This document shows positions 50,050 through 60,541 of a stretch of 64,000 nucleotides of DNA, piece after piece; position 1 is the stretch's first letter, and each line of letters opens with the position of its first letter. The notes below the pieces were generated by a model. That model did no database searches. It saw only the letters and a list, made by a program, of their open reading frames with translations, and was not told the origin of the DNA. Source of the DNA: Spiroplasma endosymbiont of 'Nebria riversi' (GTDB taxonomy: Bacteria > Bacillota_I > Bacilli_A > Mycoplasmatales > Nriv7); the NCBI RefSeq assembly GCF_018831625.1, contig NZ_CP065193.1, positions 372,001 to 436,000 on the forward strand, read 5' to 3'. The translations under genes were made by a program, and so were the position numbers.

Positions 50050-50271
50050 ATGAATATTGCGATTGGATTAATATTTATTATTATCAGCATAATGTTATCG
50101 GCATATGTTGCTTATAAAATTTATGCCAAAATAAAAATTATAATTAAATATAAAAATGCCATTAATAATAATACTGGTAATTTCACGAAAGACGAAAAAA
50201 TATTTATTGCCCGCTTTGAGGAATGAGTTAAAGCTCCTAATTCAAAAGAAAATAACGCGGATAAAAAATAA
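50050..50271 (+). CDS. Small single-pass viral membrane protein, 73 aa
   Basis: MNIAIGLIFIIISIMLSAYV (membrane helix), basic region, then NFTKDEKIFIARFEEWV. Ortholog of 19424-19636. Overlaps the next gene by TAATG. Confidence 0.65.
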
Positions 50272-50432
50272 TGTTTTGAAAAATTATCACGGAATTCTTA
50301 GAACTGTTTATTCCGATAGAAAAAATGCCTGCACAAGTTGCGTTTATTGCCGGATTAATTATTATCACCACTTTTCTTTTCGCATTAATTTCAATTATGT
50401 ATTTACCAATAAAAATGATTTTTGGTAGATAA
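50271..50432 (+). CDS. Small viral membrane protein, 53 aa
   Basis: MFWKIITEFLELFIPIEKMP, then AQVAFIAGLIIITTFLFALI. Ortholog of 19646-19795. Starts on the stop of the preceding gene. Confidence 0.65.
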
Positions 50433-50435
50433 AAA

Positions 50436-50666
50436 ATGACAGTAAATTTAAAAGAATTTAATTGAGAACAAATTAAACAAACTTTCTGAGATTTATTTAT
50501 TCAAATTACAACTATTCCGGCTCATATTAGTGGTGGTAAAGAAATTAATTTAACCCGAGAAACACTTTGACTTTTAATAGCAAACATTGCTTTTTTATTC
50601 TTAACAGCGATTATGGTGTGATTTATTCTAATGCTACTTTGAAAAACCATATCAGTATTTAGATAG
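50436..50666 (+). CDS. Small viral membrane protein, 76 aa
   Basis: Shares length and the TFWDLFIQITTIPAHISGG block with 19801-20031. C-terminal membrane helix with several TGA=Trp. Candidate minor coat protein. Confidence 0.65.
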
Positions 50667-50677
50667 AGACAAAAGTA

Positions 50678-50812
50678 ATGTCAAGAAGTTACATTGTGAT
50701 ACATTCCCAAAGAAATTCAAAATTAATTAGGAAAAAATACAATCGTGTTAAGGTTAATCGTGGTTTTAACAAATTTAAGAAAAACTTTGAATATAAATGA
50801 TGAATGTTTTAA
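50678..50812 (+). CDS. Small basic protein, 44 aa (V2 only)
   Basis: MSRSYIVIHSQRNSKLIRKK, then KVNRGFNKFKKNFEYKWWMF: about one-third Arg/Lys, so probably nucleic-acid binding, perhaps a DNA-condensing virion or ssDNA-binding protein. No counterpart in V1 at this position. Followed by the coat gene. Confidence 0.5.
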
Positions 50813-50831
50813 AAAGAAAGGGGGTGATTAT

Positions 50832-51080
50832 ATGTTTGTAACTTTCTTAGCAGGAGAGGCGCCAGCAACAGTAGAAAAAATAACAGCTAGTGGCGCAATG
50901 ACTAAATTATGAAATGCAATTATAACGGCTTTTACTAAAATGTGAGAAATTATTGCTGTTAATATGCCACAAGTCGGTAACTTCTTTGCTGACTATTGAA
51001 TCTTCATTTTTCCATTTATTTTAGCAATATTCTTTATTTGTTTTAAAATGTTTGAAAAATTACTTGGAGCGGTACGCTAA
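50832..51080 (+). CDS. Major coat protein of plectrovirus V2
   Basis: 82 aa, MFVTFLAGEAPATVEKITAS, an amphipathic middle (LWNAIITAFTKMWEIIAVNM), PQVGNFFADYW, one membrane helix and the basic end KMFEKLLGAVR. Ortholog of 20047-20292, with conserved NMP-x-V-x-NFFA-x-YW and KMFEKL. The same strong ribosome site (GAAAGGGGGTGAT). Confidence 0.75.
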
Positions 51081-51104
51081 CAAAAAAATAAAGTGAGGTG
51101 CAAG

Positions 51105-53295
51105 ATGAAATTTTGCAAATGAATAATAGAAAAAAATAACCATTTTATTGAATTGAATCGCACCTCATTTTTAATTTTATGACATTGCGGAGCAATTTGA
51201 TATATTTACAACGGTTATTTTAAAAACATTGTAAGCTATTTATTTTTAGCAGGTTGTATTTTAATTTTTCTTTTTAAAATCAGTAATTTAACACAAATTA
51301 ACAAAGTTATTAATTTTTTAAAAAATTCACCATTAAATATTGTTATTGGTTCATTAGGAACTGGAAAAAATGCTTTTCTAGCATGCGCGTCGAAATTACT
51401 AAAAAAGAAAAAATATCATATCGCATCAACATTTCCATTACTAGAAACCCAAAAATTAAGTTTAGGTCGTATGGGATTATTAGACTTTGATTATCCGGTA
51501 TTACCAGACAAAACCTTACTTTTATGGGATGAAACCAATTTATTTTTAGAAGGAACTGATTGAGAAAAAAATAATACCAAAAACGAAGAAACCGGTATTC
51601 AAGAATATTTCGCTCTAGCACGACATTTTGGTCATATTGTTCTCGCTAGCGGTCAAAGAGATAAACATATTTGAGTTAAAGTTCGTGATATTGCCAATAA
51701 TGTGATTGTGGGCATTCGCAAAAAACCAGTTAATATTTTTCGTCCCTACTTAAAAGTCATCTATGGCACCTTTACGAGCATTGAAGAATATGAACGCTGA
51801 CGAAACGCCTTAATTGATGCCAAAAATAGCAAAAAATGGGCGCCGCATTAAATGCCGCGATATTCCTGAACTTGATATTTATTTTTTTAAACTAAAAATT
51901 CCTTTACCAATACTTAACACTTACAATTATTTTTACCTAGCGTTTTTAAGAGATTACTTAAATTCAAAAGCATGGTATGGCAACCCTTTTTTGGACACTT
52001 TTTATGTAGACTGTCATTTTATTAAATTTAACAGGCGTTAAATAATTTAAACTGCCATGTATTCTACGGTTATTGTATCAATTAACAAAATCAAATAATT
52101 CGCATTTTAATTGTGTTAAATTTTCAAATTTTTTACCCTTGATAAATTCCCTTTTAAAAGTTTTATAAGTTGTTTCAGCCACAGCATTGTCATAAGGACA
52201 ACCCTTCGCACTCAATGATCTTTTAATATTAAAGGTTATTAAAATTTCATCAATGATTTTATTTTTGAACTCATTACCATGATCAGTATGAAATAAAGTT
52301 ATTTTATTTAATGGTCGTGTTATTTTATGAAAAGCTTGTTGAACTAGTTCAGCGGTTTTGTTTGGTCTGGCACTATAGCCAATTATTTCTCGATTAAAAA
52401 AGTTAATTAATAAACAAATATAATGTCATTTTCCTCAAACTTGCACATATGTTAAATCACTAACAACAACTTCATTAGGTTTTTTGTTATTAAATTGACG
52501 ATTTAAAACATTACTAATTTGGTCATTATTAACCATTGTTTTATTATTACGATATTTTAATTTGGTGTATTTAGAGACCAAATTATTTTTGATCATAAGG
52601 AATCTGATTTTTCGACGTGATAAGATAATATCTTTTCTCATTAAAACAGCTTTAATTTTACGACTTTTATTAAATGCACTGATAACTTCTTATTCATAAT
52701 TATTAATATCATACTTAACACAATTATTAGTTTGATAATAATATGTTGATTTTGCTATTTTTAATATTTGACACATTTTTAGCACGGAATATTTTTCTTT
52801 ATTATTGTTAATAATTCCTATTTTTTGCCAATTATCAGCGCTACTTGCTTTAAAATGTCATTTTCCATTCGTAATTGTTGGTTTTCTTTTCGCAAGTAAA
52901 TTAATTCATTTTCTTCAACAGTGTGATTATCTTGCACTTTAAATGACGCAAAATTATTAAAATTTTCAATTCACTGAGTATACGGCTGATTTTGAAATTT
53001 CTTATTCTTTAATAATTTCAACAATGCTTTTTCCGTTTTGATAAAGCGTGACAATTTGTTTTTTAAATTCATTTGAATATGAGTTTTTCCCCATTTTTAT
53101 CTTCCTACTTTCTTAATAATTTTATTTTATTTGAAAGTCCACATAAATATGGTCCAAATTATTGTAACCTATCCAGTAAATCCTGACTATGAAAATAAAT
53201 ACTATACTGACACCGCAATTGATTTAGAAGACTTAGAATACTTAAAAATGGATAAATTTAGCAAATTTTTAAGAAAAATGAAAGAAAAGGAATAA
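51105..53295 (+). pseudogene. Zot-like assembly ATPase of V2, frameshifted and split by IS3
   Basis: Walker A GSLGTGKNA and Walker B LLLWDE match 20321-21316. A one-base insertion at about 51836 (AAAAAATGGG for AAAAAAGGG) shifts the frame before GRRIKCRDIPELDIYFF. The gene is then interrupted at 51973 by an IS3 copy and resumes at 53176 with DLEDLEYLKMDKFSKFLRKM to the stop. Without these lesions it would be about 330 aa. Confidence 0.8.
51973..53175 (-). mobile_element. IS3-family element, copy 6 (1203 bp) inside the V2 Zot-like gene
   Basis: Complete ends TGGTATGGCAACCC and GTAACCTATCCA. No clear target duplication in the flanks (GCA / GTA). orfA is shifted at about 52976. orfB lacks part of the YGARK region and has further stops (TAT/TTA changes near 52690). 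Confidence 0.85.
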
Positions 53296-53301
53296 TAAAA
53301 A

Positions 53302-53586
53302 ATGGAAAATCTCGCAAAAATGGCCGACTTTCTCGCTCAAATGCTTTATAAAGTTTTTGAATTAATTTGAAGTTTAGAAGTACCAGGAACAAATATTCAA
53401 CTAATATTTTCTTTATTCTTAACGCTGGCTGTAGAATTTATTATGGCAATTATTCTTGGATTTGGTAGTCAACAAGTTAATTTAGAAAAACAACGCCAAT
53501 ATGCGTTTAAAAATAAGGGGCGTTTAAGTGCGCGAGGAAAAGTTAAAAAACAAATAAAACCAATAAAACCAAAGCAAGGTAACTAA
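53302..53586 (+). CDS. Viral membrane protein with basic tail, 94 aa
   Basis: MENLAKMADFLAQMLYKVFE, one membrane helix (FSLFLTLAVEFIMAIILGFG) and a basic tail (SARGKVKKQIKPIKPKQGN). Ortholog of 21630-21956. It directly follows the Zot-like gene with no cassette between, unlike V1. Confidence 0.65.
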
Positions 53587-53588
53587 CA

Positions 53589-53837
53589 ATGTTTAAACTA
53601 ATTATTATTTTTATCTTAATAACTGTTCTTGGATTATTAGCTGGTAGTCATTTTGAAACTTTAACAAAATATATTAGCGGAGGCCTTACCAATTTCCAAA
53701 AATTTATTACTAGCAATTTAACAATTTTAGAACTATTTAAACCAATGGCACGAACATTTTCGCAACACCCAATCTTTACCATTCTTGGTGTCACTTCTGT
53801 ACTTATTGCTTTATTTATTGTGATTAAAGCACGATAA
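53589..53837 (+). CDS. Viral membrane protein, 82 aa
   Basis: MFKLIIIFILITVLGLLAGS, then LTILELFKPMARTFSQHPIF and a second helix. Ortholog of 21967-22221. Confidence 0.65.
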   Translation: MFKLIIIFILITVLGLLAGSHFETLTKYISGGLTNFQKFITSNLTILELFKPMARTFSQHPIFTILGVTSVLIALFIVIKAR

Positions 53838-53859
53838 AAAATATGAAAGAAAAATTAAA

Positions 53860-54252
53860 ATGAAAAAATTTTTAGGGAAATTATTTAAAAAAGATAATTC
53901 AAAAGAAAAAATGCCATTAAAATTAAGAATTAAAAACTCTTTTAAAAAGCAGTGGTTAAAAATAGTATTAAGTATCATTTTCATCTTTATAAGCTTATTA
54001 ATTTTTGCATTAACAGTAATAGATACTAAATGAATAACTGGAACAAGTGACGAATTTAATGATTTTATGAATAAAGAAATGGTTAAATTCTTTGACAAGT
54101 TCAATAGTGGTATTATGTTGGCAGGAATATTTGTTTTTTGATGATGCAGAGCAATGTATTTTGCACTTAAATTTGAAAAATTAATCCGCTTTATTATTCA
54201 AAAAATTAAAGTAAAAAGAGCCTTGAAAAATGAAATCAAACAAACTCATTAA
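53860..54252 (+). CDS. Viral two-helix membrane protein, 130 aa
   Basis: A basic N-terminus (FLGKLFKKDNSKEKMPLKLR), helix IVLSIIFIFISLLIFALTVI, a short loop, helix MLAGIFVFWWCRAMYFAL, and a basic tail. Positional counterpart of 22248-22631 with similar topology. Overlaps the next frame by 23 nt. Confidence 0.6.
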
Positions 54253-54502
54253 TTCTTTAAAAAAATATTGATGGAGAATTTTACCTTACATTTTTATGAT
54301 TGCTATCTTTTTCATTCCATTTTTAAAATTGGAAATTAATGATTTGAAATTATTATATGAAAAATTTGAAGCATTAATTTCACTTATGATACTAGGTTAT
54401 TTAGATATATGCATTACAATAGCGATAATTATGAACTGTAGCATTGAGTAACTTATTGAAAAAATCAAAGCTAAAAGAATAATAAAAAATAAAATATTTT
54501 AA
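54230..54502 (+). pseudogene. Viral two-helix membrane protein, late nonsense codon
   Basis: MKSNKLINSLKKYWWRILPY with two membrane helices, ending at TAA 54449-54451 (73 aa). The same frame stays open for 16 further codons (LIEKIKAKRIIKNKIF) to 54502, and this basic tail matches the end style of the neighbours, so the TAA probably replaced a sense codon. Confidence 0.5.
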
Positions 54503-54517
54503 AAAGGAGTGATAAAA

Positions 54518-56360
54518 ATGTTTATGGAAATATTTACCGTGTTAATTATTAGTTTCAATAACATTTTTATCACTCCTCAAAACATTAACAATGATGAAAT
54601 AACAACACAATCACTAATTAGAAATAAAAGAGAAAGCGAAAAAACTTATGTGTTAAATTTATCAAATGTTAAAATTCAAATTACATATAACTATAACGAT
54701 AAATATGAAATAGATTTTTATAACATCAAAAAAGAAGAAATTATTAATATTCCAAAATGATTAAAATATGATGGAACTAGTAGTTGCGAAGAAAATTGAA
54801 GACCTAATTGTGGTTTAAAAAGTTTACATTTTGAGAAAAATGATATAGTATGAGACGGGCTTAAAAGATTAAAAATTACAATAAAAAATGACAAAATGTT
54901 TGATAAAACAGAATTTATTGCCTCAAATATTCATGTTAAAATTGCTAATGAAACAATTGCTAATCCAATAAAAATATTATCTTTTAAAGCAGAAACACAA
55001 ACCAAACCAACAACTGATATTGATTTACCAGAAGCAACCACCAGATTTGATGGAACCCATAACTATAAAGATATCATTGATAATCTTGACTATTTAATGA
55101 TTCGCCGTGGTGATTTTGACAAATTTAATTATTCTTATCTTTATTGAACGCTGGTATTCAATTTCATTGACACTTTAGAAAAAGGTTGCTATAAAGAATT
55201 CGCCATTAAAAATCACGGCTTTAAAGATGAGAGCTATTTTTATCATAAAACTTCTAGTGATGAGAGTGTTTTAAAAATTAAGGCATTTAACAAAACCCTA
55301 ATTGCTGGAAACAATTATTTACAATTACTACACGGTGAGGCTGAGATCTGAAAATATAACACCAAAAGTACTAACGATTACTACCTAATTAAGTACCCTT
55401 TTTGGAACCTTAAATTATCTCAATGTTAAATTTAGTTTTTTACGCTACGATCCCGAATTAAGGAACGACATTTACCTTTATTTTAAAAACAAAATTTCTA
55501 GTATTAACAATAGCGATTACAAAAATGTTTTTAACGAAATCTACGAAGTTCTTGGTAATTTCTTTGCTAGTTTATTTTATGCTACTTTTGATATGGACGA
55601 GAAAACTCATACCAAAATTGATTTTAAGGGAGTAGATAATTACAACAAAGATTACTTTATTCAAATCGGTTTCTTTTATCGTTCGTTAATTACCTTTTAT
55701 CCCAAAAAATATTTAATTAATGTTACTGGTAATTCGGAATTATTACTAAGAAGTTATTTCTTTACTTTTGATAAAAAAACGCACCAAGATAATTTTAATG
55801 CTATTAAAAATAATAACAGTATCTATCAAATTGAATTTAATGTCCTTAAATCTTATGATAATAAACTCATCGCCTTACCAACCAACAAAACCGCTAACAG
55901 TATTAATTATCTCAATACTGACATTGATATTCGTTATGGTATTAATATTTTTACCTTAACTTTTCCACTTTATCACGAAGGTAATGCCTATAACTACAAT
56001 TTTAAAATTTATGACTTTAATGTTTTAAATTCCACAGCGTTTATTCCTGATGGTTCAAATAACAGTGAATGAGACGAATTAATTACGCCGGCAAATTGCA
56101 AATATTCAGGGCGGTGAATACCAACATTTAATGATATTGGTTGTGCAACTCAGAATGCTAGTATTAAAATAATAAATTGAATGCTGACCGCTTCACAAGT
56201 CATTACCATTTTACGACCGCTAGCAATTATTGCGAAAGCAACAGTTAACTTTTAAACTGCTATTTTTCCAGTTTTTAACACAGTACCGGCTTTTTATTAC
56301 ACATTTCAATTTTTAATCGGTTTTGCCATTTTTCTAATGATATTAAGAATTTTTGTATAA
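54518..56360 (+). pseudogene. Large adsorption-type virion protein of V2 (frameshift and nonsense)
   Basis: About 610 aa if repaired. Signal peptide MFMEIFTVLIISFNNIFITP, a basic RNKRE motif, then an N-domain of about 110 aa (NLSNVKIQITYNYNDKYEID onward) unlike that of V1. The conserved core follows (LDYLMIRRGDFDKFNYSYLY; FYRSLITFYPKKYLINV; YGINIFTLTFPLY), then the C-terminal anchor (LIGFAIFLMILRIFV). The frame shifts near 55393 and TAA interrupts VNF-stop-TAIFPVF at about 56252. The N-domain recurs in the next gene. Confidence 0.7.
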
Positions 56361-56381
56361 TTATATATATATATATATATT
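56361..56381. repeat. TA dinucleotide run
   Basis: Ten or so TA units directly after the adsorption-type gene stop and 28 bp before the lipoprotein gene. Length-variable by slippage. Could sit in the lipoprotein promoter or leader. Confidence 0.8.
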
Positions 56382-56408
56382 GAAAAAATAAAACAAAGGA
56401 GTTAAAAA

Positions 56409-56875
56409 ATGAAAATTTTAAGTATAATGGCTATTTTAGGATTAACAATATTACCCGCAACTGCTTGTTCAAACAAAAAAAACAATTGTCACCGACCGAA
56501 CCGCTAATAATTAACGAATTAAATTTATCAAATGTTAAAATTCAAATTACATATAACTATAACGATAAATATGAAATAGATTTTTATAACACCAAAGAAG
56601 AAGAAATTATTAATATTCCAAAATGATTAAAATATGATGGAACTAGTAGTTGCGAAGAAAATTGAAGACCTAATTGTGGTTTAAAAAGTTTACATTTTGA
56701 AAAAAATGATATAGTATGAAACGAGCTTAAAAGATTAAAAATTACAATAAAAAATGACAAAACGTTTGATAAAACAGAATTTATTGCCTCAAATACTCAT
56801 GTTAAAATTGCTAATGAAACAATTACTATTCCAATAAAAATACTATCTTTTAAAGCAGAATTAAAAAATAATTAA
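56409..56875 (+). pseudogene. Viral lipoprotein carrying the V2 N-domain (frameshift in an A8 run)
   Basis: Leader MKILSIMAILGLTILPATAC with lipobox A-T-A-C at residue 20. An A8 run directly after it (56477-56484) is one base off frame: as written the product stops after CHRPNR, while one extra A gives QLSPTEPLIINELNLSNVKI and the whole N-domain to FKAELKNN (155 aa). From there it is nearly identical in DNA to 54646-55005. AAAGGAG precedes the ATG. The A8 run could be phase-variable. Confidence 0.65.
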
Positions 56876-56928
56876 ACTGTAAAATGGGGAGGGTTGGGAA
56901 CTGTGCAATTAACTGTGTCTCTAAGTGA

Positions 56929-57110
56929 TTAACTTAAATTCACTCTGTCCTCAAATTTTATCATTAAATGTGAAATTGCACTACCCCAATTTTGAATTGA
57001 CATCGTTCATTTCTTAATCATATTTTGAAATGCTAAATAAAATATTTTAAAAACTGATGCGTCATTAGGAAAAATATTTTTATTCTTAATAACTAAACAA
57101 TTTTTTCATT
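56929..57110 (-). pseudogene. IS256-family transposase, C-terminal remnant
   Basis: About 60 codons: FVIKNKNIFPNDASVFKILY, LAFQNMIKKWTMSIQNWGSA, ISHLMIKFEDRVNLS. This is the typical end of mutator/IS256 transposases (FP-x-D-x-x-x-x-K-x-L-Y-L-A, KKW, W-x-x-A, F-x-x-R). No start. It occupies the place where V1 carries its rve transposase. Confidence 0.6.
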
Positions 57111-57141
57111 TTTTCAAAATAGAAAGGATGATAAAAAATGA

Positions 57142-57171
57142 AAAATGACAATTTAATTAAATTGTCATTTT
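57142..57171. terminator. Perfect palindromic terminator
   Basis: AAAATGACAATTTAA followed by its complement, 30 bp, A-run and T-run on both sides. It lies between virus V2 and the converging secreted-protein gene. Confidence 0.75.
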
Positions 57172-57197
57172 AAATATTTATTTATATTACAAATTTT

Positions 57198-58390
57198 TTA
57201 TTCTATTTCTCCTGCAACATTTCCGGCAAGGCCACTATAAAGTACCGCCTTTAGCAAGTACTTTATAAGAATTTGCTAAATTATTTATTCTGTTTTCTAA
57301 ATAATTAAGTTTTAATTCTATATTTTTAATTTTTAATTTCTAACTTATAAATTTTATTTGAATCACGCCCCCAAACCAAAAATAATGTATCTGACATTTT
57401 ATAAAATGAGAATACTTTTATATCTCCACTTAAATTTGTTCAAATTGGATTACTTTGATTTGAAAAATCTAAATGTCAAATAGTTGAAGGCCCTAAATCG
57501 GGGATCCATTCTAAAAACATAAATTTATTATTAGATAAAAATCAACTTAATGATCCTTGTTTACCTAAATCATTTCATATTGGATTTTTTGGATTTGAAA
57601 AATCTAAATATCAAAGTTTATTCGTATTATATTCCAAAATTAAAGCCGTTGTGCTTGAAATAATAGTAATTGCATTGTTTGCATTTTTACCCAAGTCAGT
57701 TCAAACAGGGTTATATGGATTTGAAAAATCTAAATATCAAAGTTTTTGAGTATTTTTTTACATAATAAAAGTTATGGCACTAGAAACACGACCATATCAA
57801 GGAGGATTCATAATATTTTTTCCTAAGTCAACCCATCTTTCGCTAGCTGGCTTTGTTACATCCAAATAATAAAGCTCATTGGTATCTTTTTCTAAAATAA
57901 TAAAAACTGTATTTGACATTTGAGCAGGACCGAAAGTTACTTTTTTACCTACGTCAGTTCAAACAGGGTTATATGGATTTGAAAAATCTAAATATCAAAG
58001 TTCATCAGTTTTAAATTCTTGAACAATAATACTTGTATTTGAAACTTTAATAGTTGACCCACTTTGTTTTCCTAATTCAACCCATATTTCGCTAGCTGGC
58101 TTTGTTACATCCAAATAATAAAGTTGTTGATTATTTGTGGAAACAATACTAATTGTATTTGATATTACTGTTGTTAAACCCCCAAATGTTTTTTCTAGAT
58201 CAGTTCAAATTGGTGTAATTTCAATTTTATTTTGATAACTATCAATTATTATTGGTTTATTTTTGCTTTTTTTATATCTTTGTAAATAATTAATTTCATT
58301 TTTTGTTAAAACTGGAACATTTCCAACAAGCCCTGTCATTCCGCTTCCTGTTATTGTTGTAGTTCCTAAGATTCCTAATATTTTTTTCAT
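57198..58390 (-). pseudogene. Secreted WYLDFSNP-repeat protein (decayed)
   Basis: Signal peptide MKKILGILGTTTITGSGMTG, then at least seven repeats of about 40 residues with LWYLDFSNPYNPVWTDLGK or LYYLDVTKPASE-x-WV-x-LGK, a propeller-like pattern. A coiled-coil-like end follows (LNYLENRINNLANSYKVLAK). Broken by TAA after SAITFIM (about 57759), a one-base shift after KLEIKN at 57328, and another near the end (GGTL / YSGLAGNVAGEIE). Surface protein in origin. Target unknown. Confidence 0.65.
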
Positions 58391-58786
58391 TAATATCAAA
58401 TCCTTTTCACAAATTTTTACTAATTAATAAAAATTTAATAAACAATCAACATCCTTTCTCTAAATCTGAGCCTAGAATCTTTCTTGCTTTGGAATTTCCT
58501 TATACACCAACAAATAAAAATTTCTACTTTTTCAGGTCATTAAATATGAAAAAATTTAATAACAATTTTATATTTAATTCTTGATATCCTTATTTTTTAT
58601 CATAAAGTTATGAGTATTTTGTTCTAGCGAATTTTATTAAATAAATATGAATAAAATTAATATAATCATTCAAACGAATTTATAAAATAACAATAAATTT
58701 TTAGAAAAACATTTATCTTTAAAAAAGAAAAATAAGTTAACTAAATTTAACTTAGTTAAAATTACTACCAAGAAAGGTAATTTATT
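58391..58786. other. Intergenic region between secreted protein and ISLre2
   Basis: About 395 bp. 58420-58490 repeats the upstream block found at 27840 and 49086. 58700-58785 contains AACTTAGTTAAAATTACTAC and GAAAGGTAATTTA, similar to the viral pre-gene sequence at 49690-49720, ending at the ISLre2 start codon. Nothing else recognisable. Confidence 0.4.
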
Positions 58787-60169
58787 ATGTTAAAAATTAA
58801 TAATAATGTAAAAACCTTAGAAAACAAGCATTGGTTCAGTTTATTTACAACCCATAAAAATATGTACACTAACAAATGTGAACAACTAGCTAATGAATAT
58901 GAAAAATTAGATGAATACTTATATAAATATCATTATCGGTTAAAACAAGGTTATAAAGTATTTCATTTTGCTTTAAGAACAATTATTACAATTTTTGGTG
59001 AAGTTACTTTTAAACGACGCCGATATAAATATTGAAATCAAAAATCAGGTAAATTTGAATACGTATGTTTGGTAGATAAAGAAATTGGTCTATTATCCAA
59101 ACAACGCATTTATTTTGATATCCAATTTAAAGTTTTAAGTCTTTTGGGCGATGGTAAACGCTATCGCGATGTTTTAGATGCTCTAAATCATTGTTATATT
59201 TCAAAAGCTAGTATTTCAAATATTTTAAATAAATATGATATTGCTGAATATTTCCAACTAGCAGAGAAAGAAACTAAAACTAGAATTGATGTCAAAAATA
59301 AGGATTTATATATTCAACTAGATGAGACCTTTTTAGCGACATTAGATCATAAAGTTAAACAAGACCAAAGAATTCGTTTAGTTACTTTTCATACCGGACA
59401 TAAAGAAAAAAATTACAAAAATGCTCGTAGATAATTAGAAAACAAACGAGGTCGTTTTCTAATGTTAAAAGTTGGTAAACGAATAAATACAATGTATTAT
59501 CGTGATTTATTAATTAAGGAATTACAAAAACATTATGTGAATATTAATTATGACAGAATAATTGTTTGTGACGATGGTGCTACTTGAATTAGAGAAATTG
59601 CCAATAGTTTTGGTAATGTTAGATATATTTTAGATGGTTATCATGCTATTAAAAAATTAAAACAAACTGCATTTAATATTATTTTTGAAAATCGTAAAGT
59701 AACACTAAATAGTTGAATTAAATTATATAAGGGTGGAAATCATCAAGAATTAATCAAAAACATTCGTAATGTTGCTAAAAATTAATTAAATAAAGATATT
59801 AAAATAAATTTAAGAAAGGCTAGTAGTTATTTCAGTAATAATAAGCATGGCATTCATAATCAAAATTTAGAATGAAATATTGGTTGTAGCATTGAAAGTG
59901 ATGTGTCGCATTTGGTAAAACAACAATTAGGATATGGGGCGAAAATATATAATCATAAGAATTTAAATAACTTATTACATTTAAGAATGGCAAATTTAAA
60001 CAAATTAAATGTATTACATTACATTAATAAAAATATTAATTCAGAAATAGAAATCAGAAAAGAAATATATAAAAATTCATTATGAAATAAATATAATAAT
60101 AAAAATGATGATAGTTGAATTAACTACAAAGGTAATGCTGTAACAAATAAATATAATAGATTTAATTAA
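58787..60169 (+). pseudogene. ISLre2 (UPF0236) transposase, two nonsense codons
   Basis: 460 codons in one frame: MLKINNNVKTLENKHWFSLF, TLRTIITIFGEVTFKRRRY-type HTH region, LYIQLDETFLATLDHK, VKQDQRIRLVTFHTG, then DGATWIREIANSFGN and LDGYHAIKKLKQTAF. Two GAA codons of the sister copies are TAA (59431 in RR-ELENK, 59782 in KN-ELNKD). Otherwise full length for the family, so recent inactivation. Confidence 0.8.
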
Positions 60170-60355
60170 GTAAAAATATTAGTTAAAATTTAATAAAATT
60201 AATAATTTTTTATTGTTTAAAAATTCAATAATATGATAAAATGGTAATGAATAAAAATGACAATAACGAGAAAGGTGTGGTTAGTTTAGTAATTAAATAA
60301 TATAATTAGTTGATTGTTTTACTTCTTCAAAGCAATACCTAAGAAAACTAAACGC
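58787..60355 (+). mobile_element. ISLre2-family element, most complete copy
   Basis: The transposase gene plus the 3' non-coding end to AAAACTAAACGC at 60355, which matches 13071-13220 and 32285-32470. The left end is not delimited by a second full copy. Confidence 0.75.
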
Positions 60356-60374
60356 TACCCCTTAAAATATTATT

Positions 60375-60403
60375 TTGACATTTAAACGGATTAATGTTAC
60401 CAT
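60375..60403 (+). promoter_or_regulatory. Predicted promoter of the permease gene
   Basis: TTGACA (perfect), 17 bp, TACCAT, 33 bp before a leader peptide. It lies just beyond the ISLre2 end. Confidence 0.6.
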
Positions 60404-60435
60404 TTATATTGGCAAAAAAGAAAGGAGTTAATGTA

Positions 60436-60498
60436 ATGAAAATGATAATAATTACCAATAATTCTTTTCTTAAATTAATTCCAGTTTTTAGCACTTAA
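60436..60498 (+). CDS. Leader peptide, 20 aa, of the base permease
   Basis: MKMIIITNNSFLKLIPVFST, with AAAGGAG in front of the ATG. Its stop codon lies inside the 5' arm of the terminator stem at 60490-60517. A ribosome completing the peptide would cover the stem and prevent termination, the classic layout of translation-coupled attenuation. The signal sensed is not evident: Ile-rich, no purine- or pyrimidine-related clue. Confidence 0.5.
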   Translation: MKMIIITNNSFLKLIPVFST

Positions 60499-60521
60499 AT
60501 ATAAATATTTAAGTGCTTTTT
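60490..60521 (+). terminator. Attenuator-type terminator before the permease
   Basis: AGCACTTAAATA pairs perfectly with TATTTAAGTGCT around T-A-A-A and is followed by TTTTTAAT. It stands between the leader peptide and the permease ribosome site (AAAGGAAGCGG). Confidence 0.7.
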
Positions 60522-60541
60522 AATATAGAAAGGAAGCGGAC

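Larger units (their letters stand above)
49197..56875 (+). mobile_element. Integrated plectrovirus V2 (structural module only)
   Basis: About 7.7 kb including a 1.2-kb IS3 copy. It has a leader, then the same order of structural genes as V1 from the 109-aa protein to the lipoprotein, but strongly diverged and with an extra small basic protein (50678). No RuvC-like, SSB-like or transposase gene. The Zot-like, adsorption-type and lipoprotein genes are broken, so it is cryptic. Confidence 0.85.
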
